42,055 nt of DNA, from the NCBI GenBank assembly GCA_031269465.1, contig JAISZB010000308.1, forward strand, positions 1-42,055, written 5' to 3'. Each line of letters begins with the position of its first letter. The stretch's first letter is position 1. Position numbers and translations under genes: made by a program. Origin of the DNA: Clostridiales bacterium. Lineage in GTDB: Bacteria > Bacillota > Clostridia > Lachnospirales > WQUN01. This document shows positions 26,037 to 38,100 of this stretch, piece by piece. The notes below the pieces were generated by a model. It made no database searches and was not told the origin of the DNA. It worked only from the letters and a program-made list of their open reading frames with translations.

Positions 26037-27026
26037 CTAATGCTCCATAGTAAAAAGCTCTATTTCGCTATCTATGAATCTTTGAAACATCTCTGGCAAC
26101 GGAGCTGTCCATTCTTTACCGCAGTACTTTCCAAGCGCTCCGCCGTCCTCCAAGAAAACCAAGCTCTGCGCATGCAGAAGCTGGCAACGTATTCCGTATT
26201 CCCTTTTCAGCCTGAAATTCGCTTTCGCGTCTCCATACTTAGGATCTCCCAGCACGGGATGTCCGATTGAGAGCATGTGGGCGCGAATCTGATGAGACTT
26301 TCCAGTAATCAAGCGCATGCTAAGAAGCGTCGCGCTCCTGCCCCGGCCAATTGGCGTGAAGGAGGTCGCGACATCCTTGGCTCCTGGGACAGGGGAGCTT
26401 AAAATGACGGATTCATTTTTTAATTTGTCTTTTAAGATATACCCGCCCAAAAAGCCATCTCGTCCTATCTCTCCAAGAACTGCCGCAATATAGATTTTTC
26501 GGGCGGCGCCTTTTGCGAACATGGCGGATAGGGATTGAACCGCTTGAAGCGTCTTGCCGCAAGCTGCAATGCCGCTTGTGTTTCGATCCAAGCGGTTGCA
26601 AAATGCCGGGGTGAATGTCGATTCTGCGGAGAAGTCGACAGAGCCGCTGCGGTTTAAATAATGCAGCATTCTGCGCGTCAATGTGTCTTCAGAGTCTCCA
26701 GGCTTCGTGCTGTGAATGAGGAGTCCCGCAGGTTTAATCGCTATAAGTATTTCTTCATCCTCAAATATTATGCCGAGTCCCTTGCTTTGACTTGGAATCG
26801 GCGCAGCTTTCATAAATGCGGCGCAGGTTTCATCTGAGAGGTAAAACGAGGCGACATCCCCAGCTTTTAGAATCTCGCCGCCCTCCGCCCTGCAGCCGTT
26901 CAGCTTGATCCGCTTCTTCCTCAGCATTTTGTAGATGAAGGATTTTGGAGCGTCATTGAAGTATTTAAGAAGATATTTGTCAAAGCGCCGGTTGCACTCT
27001 CCCGCGCCTATAGTCACTTCGCGCAT
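26037..27026 (-). CDS. RluA-family 23S rRNA pseudouridine synthase (RluC/RluD type)
   Basis: This 329-residue protein has an N-terminal S4 RNA-binding domain (about 1-70, with FIYKMLRKKRIKLNG) and a pseudouridine synthase domain. The catalytic motif is CNRLDRNTSGI, where the Asp attacks the uridine. SHQIRAHMLSIGHPVLGDPKYG is the typical later signature (GDPKYG near residue 262). It modifies uridines in 23S rRNA, but which position cannot be told. It starts 14 nt after the prfB stop and is the last gene of the pfkA-secA-prfB unit. Confidence 0.9.
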   Translation of the reverse strand: MREVTIGAGECNRRFDKYLLKYFNDAPKSFIYKMLRKKRIKLNGCRAEGGEILKAGDVASFYLSDETCAAFMKAAPIPSQSKGLGIIFEDEEILIAIKPAGLLIHSTKPGDSEDTLTRRMLHYLNRSGSVDFSAESTFTPAFCNRLDRNTSGIAACGKTLQAVQSLSAMFAKGAARKIYIAAVLGEIGRDGFLGGYILKDKLKNESVILSSPVPGAKDVATSFTPIGRGRSATLLSMRLITGKSHQIRAHMLSIGHPVLGDPKYGDAKANFRLKREYGIRCQLLHAQSLVFLEDGGALGKYCGKEWTAPLPEMFQRFIDSEIELFTMEH

Positions 27027-27040
27027 AGCTAATCCCGTCT

Positions 27041-28160
27041 TCAGCTTTCAGAGCGCCGGCTCATGCTCATAACGAGGTATTTGTTGATGAACATGTCGAT
27101 ATTTCCATCCATGACTGACTGGATGTTGCCAGTCTCCTCATTAGTCCTATGATCCTTCGCAAGCGAATAAGGGTGGAACACATAGCTTCTGATCTGGCTG
27201 CCCCAAGCTATGTCTTTTATTTCACCGCGAATGCCTTGTATTTTCTCCATTTGTTCCTGCTGCCTCAGCTCCAGCAGCTTGGCCATGAGCATTTTCATTG
27301 CCATGTCACGGTTTTTGAATTGGCTGCGCTCATTCTGGCATGCTACGACTACGCCTGTCGGGACATGGGTGATCCGGATGGCGGATTCAGTTTTATTGAC
27401 ATGCTGGCCACCCGCTCCGCTTGAGTGGTATGTGTCCACCCTCAGCTCGTCAGGATCTATTTCCATTTTGAAATCGTCGGGAAGCTCTGGCATGACATCG
27501 CATGATGCAAATGATGTGTGGCGCCTTCCCGATGCGTCGAACGGGGAGATTCGAACCAAGCGGTGAACGCCTTTTTCGCACTTCATGTAGCCATATGCGT
27601 TAACTCCGTCAATCTTGAATGTTATGGACTTTATGCCGGCTTCCTCGCCTGCCAGGGTGTCAAGGACCGTCAAATCGCATCCGTTTTTTTCGGCCCATTT
27701 GCTGTACATTCTAAAAAGCATGGAAACCCAGTCGCAGGCTTCTGTTCCTCCCGCACCCGAATGAAGGGTCACAATCGCGTTATTTGAGTCATACTCGCCG
27801 CTTAGCAAAGTTTCTATTCTAAGGCTCTCGTAAGACTTCCTGAAAGCTGCGGCAAGCTGTTCAGCCTCGCCAATGATTTCAGGCTCCTGCTCCTCAATTC
27901 CCAGCTGGGCGAGGGTCACAACATCGTCATAGTCCTTCATCAGCCTTTCAAACCTGTCCACTTTGTTCTTAAGATGCTTGATCTGCTGGGCAATCTTCTG
28001 CATCTCTTCCTGATCCGCCCACGTTTCAGGCTTGGCTGACTCCCCTTCAAGGAAGGCTATCTTGACTTTGGCGCCTGCGACGTCAAAGTGAATCCCCCAT
28101 TTCCTCGAGCTTCTTGCCGTAGGAATTCAGATCCTGCAGCATCTCTTCCAAAACAAGCAT
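27041..28160 (-). CDS. prfB: Peptide chain release factor 2, with programmed +1 frameshift
   Basis: The gene begins at ATG 28160 behind GGAGGAATTATT. Codon 26 is an in-frame TGA (28085-28083) in the context CTT-TGA-C, preceded by GGGGGATTCA, which acts as the Shine-Dalgarno-like stimulator. A +1 shift continues as DVAGAKVKIAF and then MQKIAQQIKHLKN to the end. This is the classic autoregulatory prfB site: low RF2 lets the ribosome shift and make more RF2. The product has the RF2 tripeptide SPF (ISPFDASG) for UGA/UAA reading and the GGQ motif (GAGGQHVNKTES) for peptide release. It lies 27 nt downstream of secA. Confidence 0.96.
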
Positions 28161-28187
28161 AATAATTCCTCCAATATTTTTTTGGCC

Positions 28188-30830
28188 CTAAATCACCTTT
28201 GTCCTGTCGGTTCTTTTCTTTTCAAGCATTATCCTCTCCAAATCCTTTTCAAGATCCGGAGTCTTGCCGTGGCACAGCTTGTATTTCATGCCGCTTCCGC
28301 ATGGGCAAGGATCATTTCTCCCTATCTTCTGCATCTTCTTCTTCATCGGCGTCTTGACCAGAGACTCGTCCTTGTTGGTAAACATGTCCTTGGAAGCCGG
28401 CTTCCTCTCGGCTTGCGCCTCTCTGGCGCTGAAGATGCCCCTGACAGTCTCAAGCTGTATGTTGTTGCTCATCTGCTCAAACATGTCGTAGCTTATGAAT
28501 TTGTACTCCACCAGCGGATCCCTCTGGGCGTATGCGCGAAGCGATATGCCTTGGCGCATCTGCTCCATGTCGTCGATGTGATCCATCCACTTTACATCGA
28601 TGACCCTTATCAGCAAAGCGCGCTCTAGGCGACGCATGATTTCAGACGACATGGCTTCCTCTTTCAAGGCATACAGCTTCAAAGCCTCTTCATAGAGATC
28701 ATCCTTGAGATCCTGCTTTGTAATAATCTCCAGTTCTTCCTTTGTCAGCGTAACCATCGGCTTGTTGAATATATGAATTAGATTCTCATTTAAGCCCGCG
28801 AGATCCCAGTCCTCGGCATGCTCTCCGTCGCCGGCGTAGAGATCTACGGCTCTGTCCAGAACGGCCCTTATCATGGCTTGGATATTTTCCTGCAGATCCA
28901 TCTCATCGAGAACCTTCATCCGCTCGCTGTAGATGATTTCACGCTGCTCGTTCATGACCTGATCATACTCCAGAAGGTGCTTGCGTATGCCGAAGTTGTT
29001 TCCTTCAACTTTCTTCTGGGCGTTTTCAATGGCTTTGCTGAGCATTTTATGCTCCAAAGCCTCATCTTCAGGGAGCTTGAATGTATCCACAAGCTTCATT
29101 ACCCTGTCTCCGCCGAAAATCCTCATCAATTCATCTTCAAGTGATATATAGAACCGAGACTCGCCGGGATCTCCCTGGCGGCCGGAACGGCCGCGCAATT
29201 GGTTGTCTATGCGCCTTGACTCATGCCGCTCCGTGCCTATAATCTTAAGCCCGCCCAGATCCTGAACGCCGTCTTGCAGCTTAATGTCAGTTCCGCGCCC
29301 AGCCATGTTAGTCGCTATTGTAACGGCGCCTTTCTGCCCGGCAAGAGAAATGATGTCAGCTTCTATCGCATGGTACTTCGCATTGAGGACTTGATGCTTT
29401 ATTCCTTCTTTTTTGAGAAGCTGGCTCACATGCTCGGATTTTTCTATTGTTATAGTGCCGACCAGCACAGGCTGCCCTTTTTTGTAGCTTTCCTTAATGT
29501 CATTGACGACAGCTCTGAATTTAGCGGCTTCCGTGCGGTATACGGCATCAGGGTTGTCTTTTCTTATCACAGGGACGTTGGTGGGCACGGCCACGACATC
29601 CATCCCGTAGATCTGACGGAACTCCCCTTCCTCTGTAAGGGCGGTTCCGGTCATTCCAGCCTTCTTCGCATATCTGTTGAAGAAGTTCTGAAAGGTTATG
29701 GTCGCCAATGTCTTGCTTTCCCTGTTGACCTTGACATTCTCCTTTGCCTCTATGGCTTGGTGCAGACCGTCGGAGTACCTTCTTCCATGCATCAAGCGGC
29801 CCGTGAACTCATCTACGATTATTATCTCATTGTCCTGGATTACGTAGTCCTTATCCAAAAACATGTTGTAGTTGGCTTTCAAGGCATTGTTTATAAAATG
29901 CTGCAACTCCATGTTCTCTGGATCAGAGAGATTGGTTATGGCGAAAAATCTCTCCGCCCTTCTAACGCCTTCTTGCGTAAGAGAGACGGACTTGGCTTTC
30001 TCGTCTACGACGAAATCTCCCTCTTCAATCAATTCCGCCCGCATTATAGGGTTAAGCGCTTCATCTTCATTGACGATTCTGCCCTTTTTCAGGTTTTTTA
30101 CAAAGTTGTCCGCTACTTTGTAAAGGTGCGTCGACTTGCCGCTGCTTCCGGAAATGATAAGAGGCGTCCTAGCTTCGTCTATGAGTATTGAGTCGACTTC
30201 GTCTATAATGGCGAAATGAAGCCCGCGCTGAACCATATCGCGCTTGAACACCACCATATTGTCGCGCAGGTAGTCAAAGCCAAGTTCATTGTTCGTGGCG
30301 TAGGTTATGTCGCAGGCGTAGGCGTCCTGCCGCTCCGTGCTTGTCAAATCGTGCAGGATGACTCCCACGGACAGCCCCAGGGATTCGAATATCGGCCGCA
30401 TCCATTCAGAGTCGCGCTTAGCCAGATAGTCATTGACCGTTACCAAATGCGCTCCTTTTCCCTCAAGGGCGTTTAAATATAGCGGAAGAGTCGCAACCAG
30501 CGTCTTTCCTTCGCCAGTTCTCATCTCTGCGATTCTTCCCTGATGCAGCAGAATTCCGCCCATGAGCTGCACGTCGAAATGGCGCTGGCGGAATCCTTCA
30601 AGCCTGCTGGAAGCCTCCCGAACCGCCGCGAAAGCCTCCGCAAGAAGATCATCAAGCGTCGCCTCACCTGATTTCAAGCGCTTCTTGAATATTTCAGTCA
30701 TGCCCCTAAGCTCTTCGTCGCTCTTAGTCTTCATTTCCGGCTCCAAAGCGTTTATCTGCTTCACAACGGGCTTTATGCGCCTTATTTCCTTCTCGCTGTA
30801 ATTTCCAAATACTTTTTCAATTAATCCCAT
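28188..30830 (-). CDS. secA: Preprotein translocase ATPase SecA
   Basis: SecA drives proteins through the SecYEG channel. I place the start at ATG 30830, which has AAAGG at good spacing; a GTG nine bases earlier overlaps that site. This gives 880 residues. Motifs: Walker [15 protein letters not shown] (about residue 100), DEAD-like [16 protein letters not shown] (about 205), [15 protein letters not shown], the second ATPase part [12 protein letters not shown] and [16 protein letters not shown], the helical scaffold, and a C-terminal zinc/SecB-type tail [17 protein letters not shown] followed by about 25 residues. It is in an operon with pfkA upstream (about 140 bp) and prfB downstream. Confidence 0.97.
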   Translation of the reverse strand: MGLIEKVFGNYSEKEIRRIKPVVKQINALEPEMKTKSDEELRGMTEIFKKRLKSGEATLDDLLAEAFAAVREASSRLEGFRQRHFDVQLMGGILLHQGRIAEMRTGEGKTLVATLPLYLNALEGKGAHLVTVNDYLAKRDSEWMRPIFESLGLSVGVILHDLTSTERQDAYACDITYATNNELGFDYLRDNMVVFKRDMVQRGLHFAIIDEVDSILIDEARTPLIISGSSGKSTHLYKVADNFVKNLKKGRIVNEDEALNPIMRAELIEEGDFVVDEKAKSVSLTQEGVRRAERFFAITNLSDPENMELQHFINNALKANYNMFLDKDYVIQDNEIIIVDEFTGRLMHGRRYSDGLHQAIEAKENVKVNRESKTLATITFQNFFNRYAKKAGMTGTALTEEGEFRQIYGMDVVAVPTNVPVIRKDNPDAVYRTEAAKFRAVVNDIKESYKKGQPVLVGTITIEKSEHVSQLLKKEGIKHQVLNAKYHAIEADIISLAGQKGAVTIATNMAGRGTDIKLQDGVQDLGGLKIIGTERHESRRIDNQLRGRSGRQGDPGESRFYISLEDELMRIFGGDRVMKLVDTFKLPEDEALEHKMLSKAIENAQKKVEGNNFGIRKHLLEYDQVMNEQREIIYSERMKVLDEMDLQENIQAMIRAVLDRAVDLYAGDGEHAEDWDLAGLNENLIHIFNKPMVTLTKEELEIITKQDLKDDLYEEALKLYALKEEAMSSEIMRRLERALLIRVIDVKWMDHIDDMEQMRQGISLRAYAQRDPLVEYKFISYDMFEQMSNNIQLETVRGIFSAREAQAERKPASKDMFTNKDESLVKTPMKKKMQKIGRNDPCPCGSGMKYKLCHGKTPDLEKDLERIMLEKKRTDRTKVI

Positions 30831-30922
30831 AATATACACACCTTTATCATGCGCTTAACCGAGCGCCGCTCAGGCGGCGCCGTCAAGCGCAGCTTTTATC
30901 GCTGTTCGGAACTGAGCGCAAT

Positions 30923-30981
30923 CAGCCTTCAAAGGCGTCGGTCTTCAATGCGCCAGCCTCCAAGGGCGTCAGTCTCCAAAG
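30923..30981. repeat. Short tandem repeat covering the pfkA stop
   Basis: About four imperfect 15-16-bp units (CAGCCTTCAAAGGCGT, CGGTCTTCAATGCGC, CAGCCTCCAAGGGCGT, CAGTCTCCAAAG). The last unit includes the final pfkA codons and stop. It suggests slippage-type growth of the 3' end. Confidence 0.6.
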
Positions 30982-32060
30982 ACTATGCCTAGATTCTTCG
31001 CCACCCGTACCAATTCGCCGTTTGGATCTACAAGCTTGGAGCCGCCTCCTATCACGTCTTCTAGGCTGACATAGTTCATTTTGCCGTCCTTAAGACACAC
31101 CATGTTGCCGAATTTGCCTTCAGCTATCAGCTCGTACGCCGCTACTCCGTAGCGGACAGAAAGCACCCTGTCGAAAGCTGAAGTGTCCCCGCCTCTTTGA
31201 ATGTGTCCCAAAGCGCAGCTTCTAACTTCATGCGACACATGCTTTTCCAGATCGATGGCGATTTTGGCGGCTATTCCGCCGAATCTGATAGGATCCGGAC
31301 TGTCTTCGACGACTTTGCCGACGATGGCGGAGCCTCCTTTTTCACGCGCGCCTTCAGTCACGACTATAATTGTGAAGAATTTTTCTCGGGAGTCCCGCTC
31401 TTTTATCTTCTCGACAACTTTCTTCAGATCATACGGTATTTCAGGGATAAGTATGACATCCGCTGATCCGGCTATTCCCGACTGAAGGGCGATCCAGCCG
31501 GCGGAACGACCCATTACCTCTACGACCATGACTCTGTGATGGCTTTCGGTAGTCGTGTGAAGCCTTCCCAAATTCTCGGTTACTATATTTACCGCAGAAT
31601 CGAAACCGAATGTCTGCTCGGTGCTCATGAGATCATTGTCGATGGTCTTCGGCACTCCTATGACATTCACGCCTCTTCGGGCAAAGTCGCGGGCGCTTGT
31701 CAAAGTTCCATCGCCTCCCAGCACAACGAGGACGTCTACGCCTTCTTTTTTCATATTTTCAATAGCTACGTCGGAAACATCCTTCTTTACCATCTTTCCG
31801 TCTTCTTCTAGCGAATAGCTGAACAGATTGTCCTTGTTGGAGCTGCAGAGAATTGTGCCGCCCCTATGCAGTATTCCTGAAGTCGCTTTCTCGTCAAGCG
31901 GGACATGGTCATTAAAGTATAAACCGCGATACCCAAATTTGTAGCCTATCAGCTCGCAGTCCAAATTCCGCAAGCAAGAGCGCGTAAGCGAATAAATGAC
32001 GGCGTTGAGTCCAGGCGCGTCGCCGCCCCCCGTTAGAATAGCAATTTTCATCTTAGCCAT
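30969..32060 (-). CDS. pfkA: 6-phosphofructokinase
   Basis: This 363-residue glycolytic enzyme phosphorylates fructose 6-phosphate. Motifs: ILTGGGDAPGLNAVI (8-22), GGDGTLTSA (115-123), PKTIDNDL (137-144, catalytic Asp141), and the effector/substrate region MGRSAGWIAL. Gly118 at the position equivalent to E. coli Gly104 points to ATP use; Lys138, instead of the usual Gly of PGTIDND, is found in PPi-using and mixed long-type PFKs. The donor is therefore probably ATP but not certain. ATG 32060 follows GGAGGG. A good sigma-A promoter sits about 35 bp upstream of the start, and secA follows in the same direction. Confidence 0.92.
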   Translation of the reverse strand: MAKMKIAILTGGGDAPGLNAVIYSLTRSCLRNLDCELIGYKFGYRGLYFNDHVPLDEKATSGILHRGGTILCSSNKDNLFSYSLEEDGKMVKKDVSDVAIENMKKEGVDVLVVLGGDGTLTSARDFARRGVNVIGVPKTIDNDLMSTEQTFGFDSAVNIVTENLGRLHTTTESHHRVMVVEVMGRSAGWIALQSGIAGSADVILIPEIPYDLKKVVEKIKERDSREKFFTIIVVTEGAREKGGSAIVGKVVEDSPDPIRFGGIAAKIAIDLEKHVSHEVRSCALGHIQRGGDTSAFDRVLSVRYGVAAYELIAEGKFGNMVCLKDGKMNYVSLEDVIGGGSKLVDPNGELVRVAKNLGIVFGD

Positions 32061-32095
32061 GTTTTTCCCTCCAAATTGTTATATTGCCTCGCCTC

Positions 32096-32124
32096 ATTAT
32101 ACAATCATCTTTGATCTTTGTAAA
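32096..32124 (-). promoter_or_regulatory. Sigma-A promoter of pfkA (and probably secA-prfB-rlu)
   Basis: On the minus strand TTTACA (32124-32119), a 17-nt spacer and a perfect TATAAT (32101-32096). The predicted start point leaves a leader of roughly 30 nt before the pfkA ATG. Confidence 0.8.
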
Positions 32125-32194
32125 TGGCGCATGGCTTTAAGAATCTCGCATGCGCGCCAGCATTTTAAGCTTTCCTGCGCAACTTGCCAAGACG

Positions 32195-32323
32195 CGCCGA
32201 TTTGCAGCCTTATGCGCTCATTTTTTAGCTTGACTATACATAGGGCGGTACGAAATGCCGTTATCAATCGCACTTGCTGTAGAGCCAAGCTCCAAAATAA
32301 TGCTTCCGCCGCGAATCAGCATA
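32195..32323. repeat. Palindromic repeat (TTTGCA-end subfamily), degenerate
   Basis: It starts GCGCCGATTTGCAGCC, has TTTTTTAGCTTGACTATAC and, on the right, TGTAGAGCCAAGCTCCAAAA around GCCGTTATCAATCGCAC, and ends CGCGAATCAGCATA. Confidence 0.65.
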
Positions 32324-32378
32324 AGCTTCCGGCGGCGGAAATCGCAAAAATGAGAATGCGCATGCAAGCCTCCCCTAT

Positions 32379-32433
32379 TATGCCGATTTTCATTCAATGT
32401 TCCTAAAGGCACTTTAGTACGAAAATCAGTGCA
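32379..32433 (+). repeat. Internally deleted palindromic repeat (about 55 bp)
   Basis: The left end TATGCCGATTTTCATTCAAT of arm a runs to GTTCCT, which is joined directly to AAAGGCACTTTAGTACG and the right end AAAATCAGTGCA of arm b. Everything between the two CCTTTTTT-type blocks is missing. Confidence 0.65.
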
Positions 32434-32480
32434 AGAAGTCGGGCTATCCTATTTCACTCTGCGCAAGGCCTTCAAAGCAG

Positions 32481-32533
32481 AGGCTTTCCGCCCCAGAACC
32501 GAGGCTTTCCGCCCCAGAACCGGGGCTTTCCGC
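32481..32533. repeat. 21-bp tandem repeat, about 2.5 units
   Basis: Two identical units starting AGGCTTTCCGCCCCAGAACC (32481-32501 and 32502-32522) and a partial third (GGGCTTTCCGC). It lies about 240 bp upstream of the S8 protease gene; the remaining 32534-32770 shows no other gene. Confidence 0.75.
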
Positions 32534-32770
32534 AGAGCGTGAGCTTATGCGGTTGAATCTTCATTGAAATTCTTCCGTTAGTTTTTCATAGCGGTTTGTT
32601 AGAGCGCTTTTTCTATTATAACCCAACGAGGCGCTTTTAAGGAAGGAAAAAGCTGCCCGAAAATTGAGTTCATTTTCAAAATGCCATTGGACTTGCAAGT
32701 TTAGGGATCCGCTGAAATAATATATACAGATGCGTTTGCAATCATGCCAATTAAGTTTAGGAGGTTTCGC

Positions 32771-34468
32771 ATGGATGATTTTAGCGGGCGGGAAGACGTT
32801 GACGCGCCGTCGCTGGTAGATTTCGGCACGCGGCAGTCTGACGCCCTGAGGTTTCAGCTGGAGAAATTCCCGTTCATAAAGGTAAGTAAATCCCTGGACA
32901 TGAATTTCTGCGTCCTGTATATACCTGAAGACAAAATTGCAGAGGTTTTCTCAGAAATCGGCGCAAGCAACCTCACCACATATCCGACCATCCTGGGGCT
33001 TATGGGAAGGCGAGACGTCGAAGCCGCTCAGATCCATACGCTTCATACCCAGCCCTACATGCAGCTTTCAGGCGAAAATGTGCTCCTGGGATTCATCGAC
33101 ACCGGCATAGACTTTACAAAGGACGCCTTCAAGCGCGAAGACGGCGCGACCAAGATAAAATTCATCTGGGATCAAAGCTTCAAAGGACGCCACCCCGAAC
33201 ATTACGGCTATGGAGCGGAATACAGCGAAGAGGACATAAACGCGGCCCTTTCACAGACTGATCCATTCGAAGCAATCCCGCACCGGGACTCAGTCGGGCA
33301 CGGAACCTTCCTGGCTTCGGTCGCGGCGGGGGCGGACGGCGGCGCCGCCCCGAAATCCTGCATCATATCAGTCAAGCTTAGGAAAATGCATGAATACTAC
33401 ATGAATCTCGGCCAAGTCCCTGAAACCCAAGAGAACGCATTTTCTTCAAATGATCTGATGCTCGGGGTGGACTACATAGTGACTAAGGCCGCAGAACTCG
33501 GAATGCCCGTCTCAATATGCATAGGGCTAGGCGGCAACGCCTCAAGCCACGACGGCTACAACTACTTGGAGGAATATCTCTCGCATGTCTCTCAGCGCCC
33601 CGGAGTCATCATATGCTGCGCCGCCGGCAATGAGTGCATCGCATCCCATCACGCCTCCGGCTCGCTCAAAAACGCGGGCGACAGCTTCAACTTGGATTTG
33701 ACATGCGGTGAAACGGCTCAGGCGGGACGCGGATTCACCATCCACATATGGAACGGCCAGTCCGATCGCCTTGCAGTTTCCCTCACTTCCCCCGCAGGCG
33801 AAAAAATACGCAGGATTCCCGCAGCCACCGGGACTGCGCATACTTTCAATTTAATACTTGAAACCTCCAGAGTGACGGTTGAGTATTTTTTCCCTAATCC
33901 AAAAAGCGGCAGCCAGTTCACTTGGATAAAAGTCTTCGATCCTGCGCCCGGCATCTGGACCGTCACAATATACGGGGAAAGGATAACGGACGGCCACTTC
34001 GACGCATGGCTTCCCATAACAGGCTTCGTAGATCCAAGCGTGAAGTTTCTAAGTCCGTCCTCGGACTGCACGATAACCCCTCCGGGAACCGCTATGGGGA
34101 TCATAACCATAGGAAGCTGCTCCGCCTTGACAAGGAGCCTGGCGCCAGAGTCATCCTGGGGTCCCACAAGGCTTCCCTCCCTGGCGCCGGATCTCGTAGC
34201 GCCGGGAGTCGAGGTGCGCGGGATTTTCCCGGACGGCGAAGGGACGATGAGCGGAACCAGCGCCGCCTGCGCCGTGGCTTCGGGAGCGTGCGCCCTGATG
34301 CTGCAGTGGGGCGTGGCAAACGGCAATATGTACTCCATGAATACTCCTCTTGCCAAAGCCTACCTGATACGCGGCGCGGACAAAGATCCCGGGATCAGCT
34401 ACCCAAATGAGCAGTGGGGGTACGGAAGGCTGAATCTCTTAAGCGCCTTTCAAAATCTGACTCTATAG
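32771..34468 (+). CDS. Subtilisin-like S8 family serine protease (clostridial Csp-like)
   Basis: The start is placed at ATG 32771, 6 nt after a strong AGGAGG; the earlier in-frame ATG 32744 has no site. The product has about 565 residues and a complete catalytic triad: Asp110 in GFIDTGIDF, His177 in DSVGHGTFLASV, Ser497 in TMSGTSAA, with oxyanion Asn286 in AAGNE. A short N-terminal prodomain-like region precedes it, and an inserted beta-rich domain of about 150 residues lies between the Asn and Ser blocks, as in the Clostridial Csp proteases that process the spore germination hydrolase SleC. No signal peptide is seen, which also fits. A single gene; there is no csp or sleC neighbour. Confidence 0.88.
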   Translation: MDDFSGREDVDAPSLVDFGTRQSDALRFQLEKFPFIKVSKSLDMNFCVLYIPEDKIAEVFSEIGASNLTTYPTILGLMGRRDVEAAQIHTLHTQPYMQLSGENVLLGFIDTGIDFTKDAFKREDGATKIKFIWDQSFKGRHPEHYGYGAEYSEEDINAALSQTDPFEAIPHRDSVGHGTFLASVAAGADGGAAPKSCIISVKLRKMHEYYMNLGQVPETQENAFSSNDLMLGVDYIVTKAAELGMPVSICIGLGGNASSHDGYNYLEEYLSHVSQRPGVIICCAAGNECIASHHASGSLKNAGDSFNLDLTCGETAQAGRGFTIHIWNGQSDRLAVSLTSPAGEKIRRIPAATGTAHTFNLILETSRVTVEYFFPNPKSGSQFTWIKVFDPAPGIWTVTIYGERITDGHFDAWLPITGFVDPSVKFLSPSSDCTITPPGTAMGIITIGSCSALTRSLAPESSWGPTRLPSLAPDLVAPGVEVRGIFPDGEGTMSGTSAACAVASGACALMLQWGVANGNMYSMNTPLAKAYLIRGADKDPGISYPNEQWGYGRLNLLSAFQNLTL

Positions 34469-34515
34469 AGCGAACCGGCAATCCCGCTTCGCCGCCGCAA
34501 GCCAGGCACGCAAAA

Positions 34516-34579
34516 GAGTTCGAAGGCTAGGCTCCGGCGCTTAATCAAATGCGCATCGGCATGCCTATCCTTCGAACTC
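34516..34579 (+). terminator. Long stem-loop downstream of the S8 protease gene
   Basis: GAGTTCGAAGGCTAGGC and GCCTATCCTTCGAACTC pair over about 17 bp with one mismatch and a loop of about 30 nt, some 50 nt past the stop. The T tract is poor, so it may be a weak terminator or 3' stabiliser. Confidence 0.4.
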
Positions 34580-34584
34580 CTTAA

Positions 34585-34713
34585 TATACTGCTTTTCATA
34601 TAAATCTGCCTTTTTGGGAACTTGATTATACAGCGAGTGCAAAATGCCGATATCAATCGCACCACTCAATGGACAGTCAACAAAAAAAGGAACATTTGAT
34701 GAAAAGCGGCATA
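34585..34713 (-). repeat. Palindromic repeat, reverse orientation (arm b then arm a)
   Basis: It starts TATACTGCTTTTCATATA with GAACTTGATTATACAGCGAG, has GCCGATATC at the centre and CCACTCAATGGACAGTCAAC on the right, and ends GATGAAAAGCGGCATA. Confidence 0.85.
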
Positions 34714-34754
34714 TCAACGCACAGCATCGCGTAATAAGTGCAATTGCGCGCTCG

Positions 34755-35906
34755 CTATTTCCACTGCTCTTTTATCTTGTTGAACCAAGTTTTCTTGGAG
34801 TTCTTGTAGTCTTCGCCCATCTCATCGGCAAATTCCCGAAGAAGCTGCTTCTGCTTTTCAGTCAGCTGATTGGGAACATTGACTATCAGCTTTACGACTA
34901 AATCGCCTATCATGCGGCTGTTCTTCACATTCGGAACGCCTTTTCCCCTGATGCTTACAACTGTGCCCGGCTGAGTGCCGGGTTTTATGGCAAGCTTTTC
35001 TTCGCCCTCAAGCGTAGGGATCTGAATTTCGTCCCCCAGCGCCGCTTGCACAAAGGTGATCGGAATGTCTAAATACAGGTTCGTTCCCTGGCGGGTGAAG
35101 ACTTTGTGAGGCTGAACATAGACGGTGACCAGAAGATCTCCCGGCAAGCCTCCCTTCTCTCCAGCCTCGCCCTTTCCGCTCAAGCGTATGGCTTGCCCGT
35201 TGTCGATTCCCTTTGGTATGGTAACCGAGAGAGTTTTAGTCACATTGACTTTGCCTGCGCCATGGCATTCCGGGCATGGGCTCTTTATGATTCTGCCTTC
35301 GCCCCTGCAGTAGCTGCATGGCCTCGTGTTGACCACGAAACCTAGAAGCGTCTGCTGCTGCACGCGCTCCTGTCCGGTTCCTCCGCAGTGCTTGCAGCTT
35401 TCAGCGAAAGTGCCTGGCTTCGCCCCGGTACCCTTGCAAGTGCCGCATGTGTCGTATCCCTGAAGCTTTATATCTTTAGCGGTGCCGAACACCGCTTCCT
35501 CAAATTTTATCTGAATGCTGGTCTGAAGGTCGGCGCCTCTGCGCGGTCCGCCTCTGCGGCGCTGCGAGCCGAACAGATCCCCGAAGCCGCCTCCGTCTCC
35601 GAAGAAGCTGTCGAAAATGTCGCTCATATCAAAGGCCGAGCCGCCGTAGAATCCGCCTGCCCCGCCTCCGCCCGCCTGGTCGAATGCAGAGTGCCCGTAC
35701 TGGTCGTACGCCGCTTTCTTCTGGGGATCGCTCAGCACTCCATAAGCCTCGTTTATCTCTTTGAATTTTTCCTCAGCCGTCTTATCCCCCGGATTGGCGT
35801 CCGGATGATACTGCTTCGCCATCTTTCTGTAGGCTTTCTTCAGATCGTCCTCAGTCGCGCTTTTCTGAACTCCAAGAGTCTCATAATAATCTTTCTTGTC
35901 CGCCAT
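34755..35906 (-). CDS. dnaJ: Chaperone protein DnaJ (Hsp40)
   Basis: This 383-residue co-chaperone stimulates the DnaK ATPase and hands over unfolded proteins. It has the J domain with [13 protein letters not shown] (HPD present, residues about 26-38), a Gly/Phe-rich linker (about 77-120), four zinc-binding CxxCxGxG units ([32 protein letters not shown]) and the C-terminal substrate-binding domains. It is the last gene of the hrcA-grpE-dnaK-dnaJ unit, 200 bp after dnaK. ATG 35906 has AGGATGG upstream. Confidence 0.97.
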   Translation of the reverse strand: MADKKDYYETLGVQKSATEDDLKKAYRKMAKQYHPDANPGDKTAEEKFKEINEAYGVLSDPQKKAAYDQYGHSAFDQAGGGGAGGFYGGSAFDMSDIFDSFFGDGGGFGDLFGSQRRRGGPRRGADLQTSIQIKFEEAVFGTAKDIKLQGYDTCGTCKGTGAKPGTFAESCKHCGGTGQERVQQQTLLGFVVNTRPCSYCRGEGRIIKSPCPECHGAGKVNVTKTLSVTIPKGIDNGQAIRLSGKGEAGEKGGLPGDLLVTVYVQPHKVFTRQGTNLYLDIPITFVQAALGDEIQIPTLEGEEKLAIKPGTQPGTVVSIRGKGVPNVKNSRMIGDLVVKLIVNVPNQLTEKQKQLLREFADEMGEDYKNSKKTWFNKIKEQWK

Positions 35907-36105
35907 AAGACCATCCTATCATATTAAAGTACCGCATTCGCCGCCGCCCGAGCGGCGCTTCTTGGAAATTGCTGTCAAGCGGCTCAAGAAGTCGGACGCG
36001 CAAACGCCTCAGCGTCGTGCGCCCCCCGTGCGGTAAATCTTATAGCCGGATAGGGATCCACCGGCTGAAGTTCCCAAAGCCGATGCCGGCTTAAGGCGCG
36101 ATATA

Positions 36106-37992
<1,887 letters not shown>

Positions 37993-38100
37993 CTAAATTT
38001 ATGTGCCGTATATGCCAGCTGATTATTGGAAGCGTTAAAAGCGCATCGGCAATCGGGGTTGCCAGTGGCGCGACTGCCGTACAGTCTTTGAACGCGCTCC

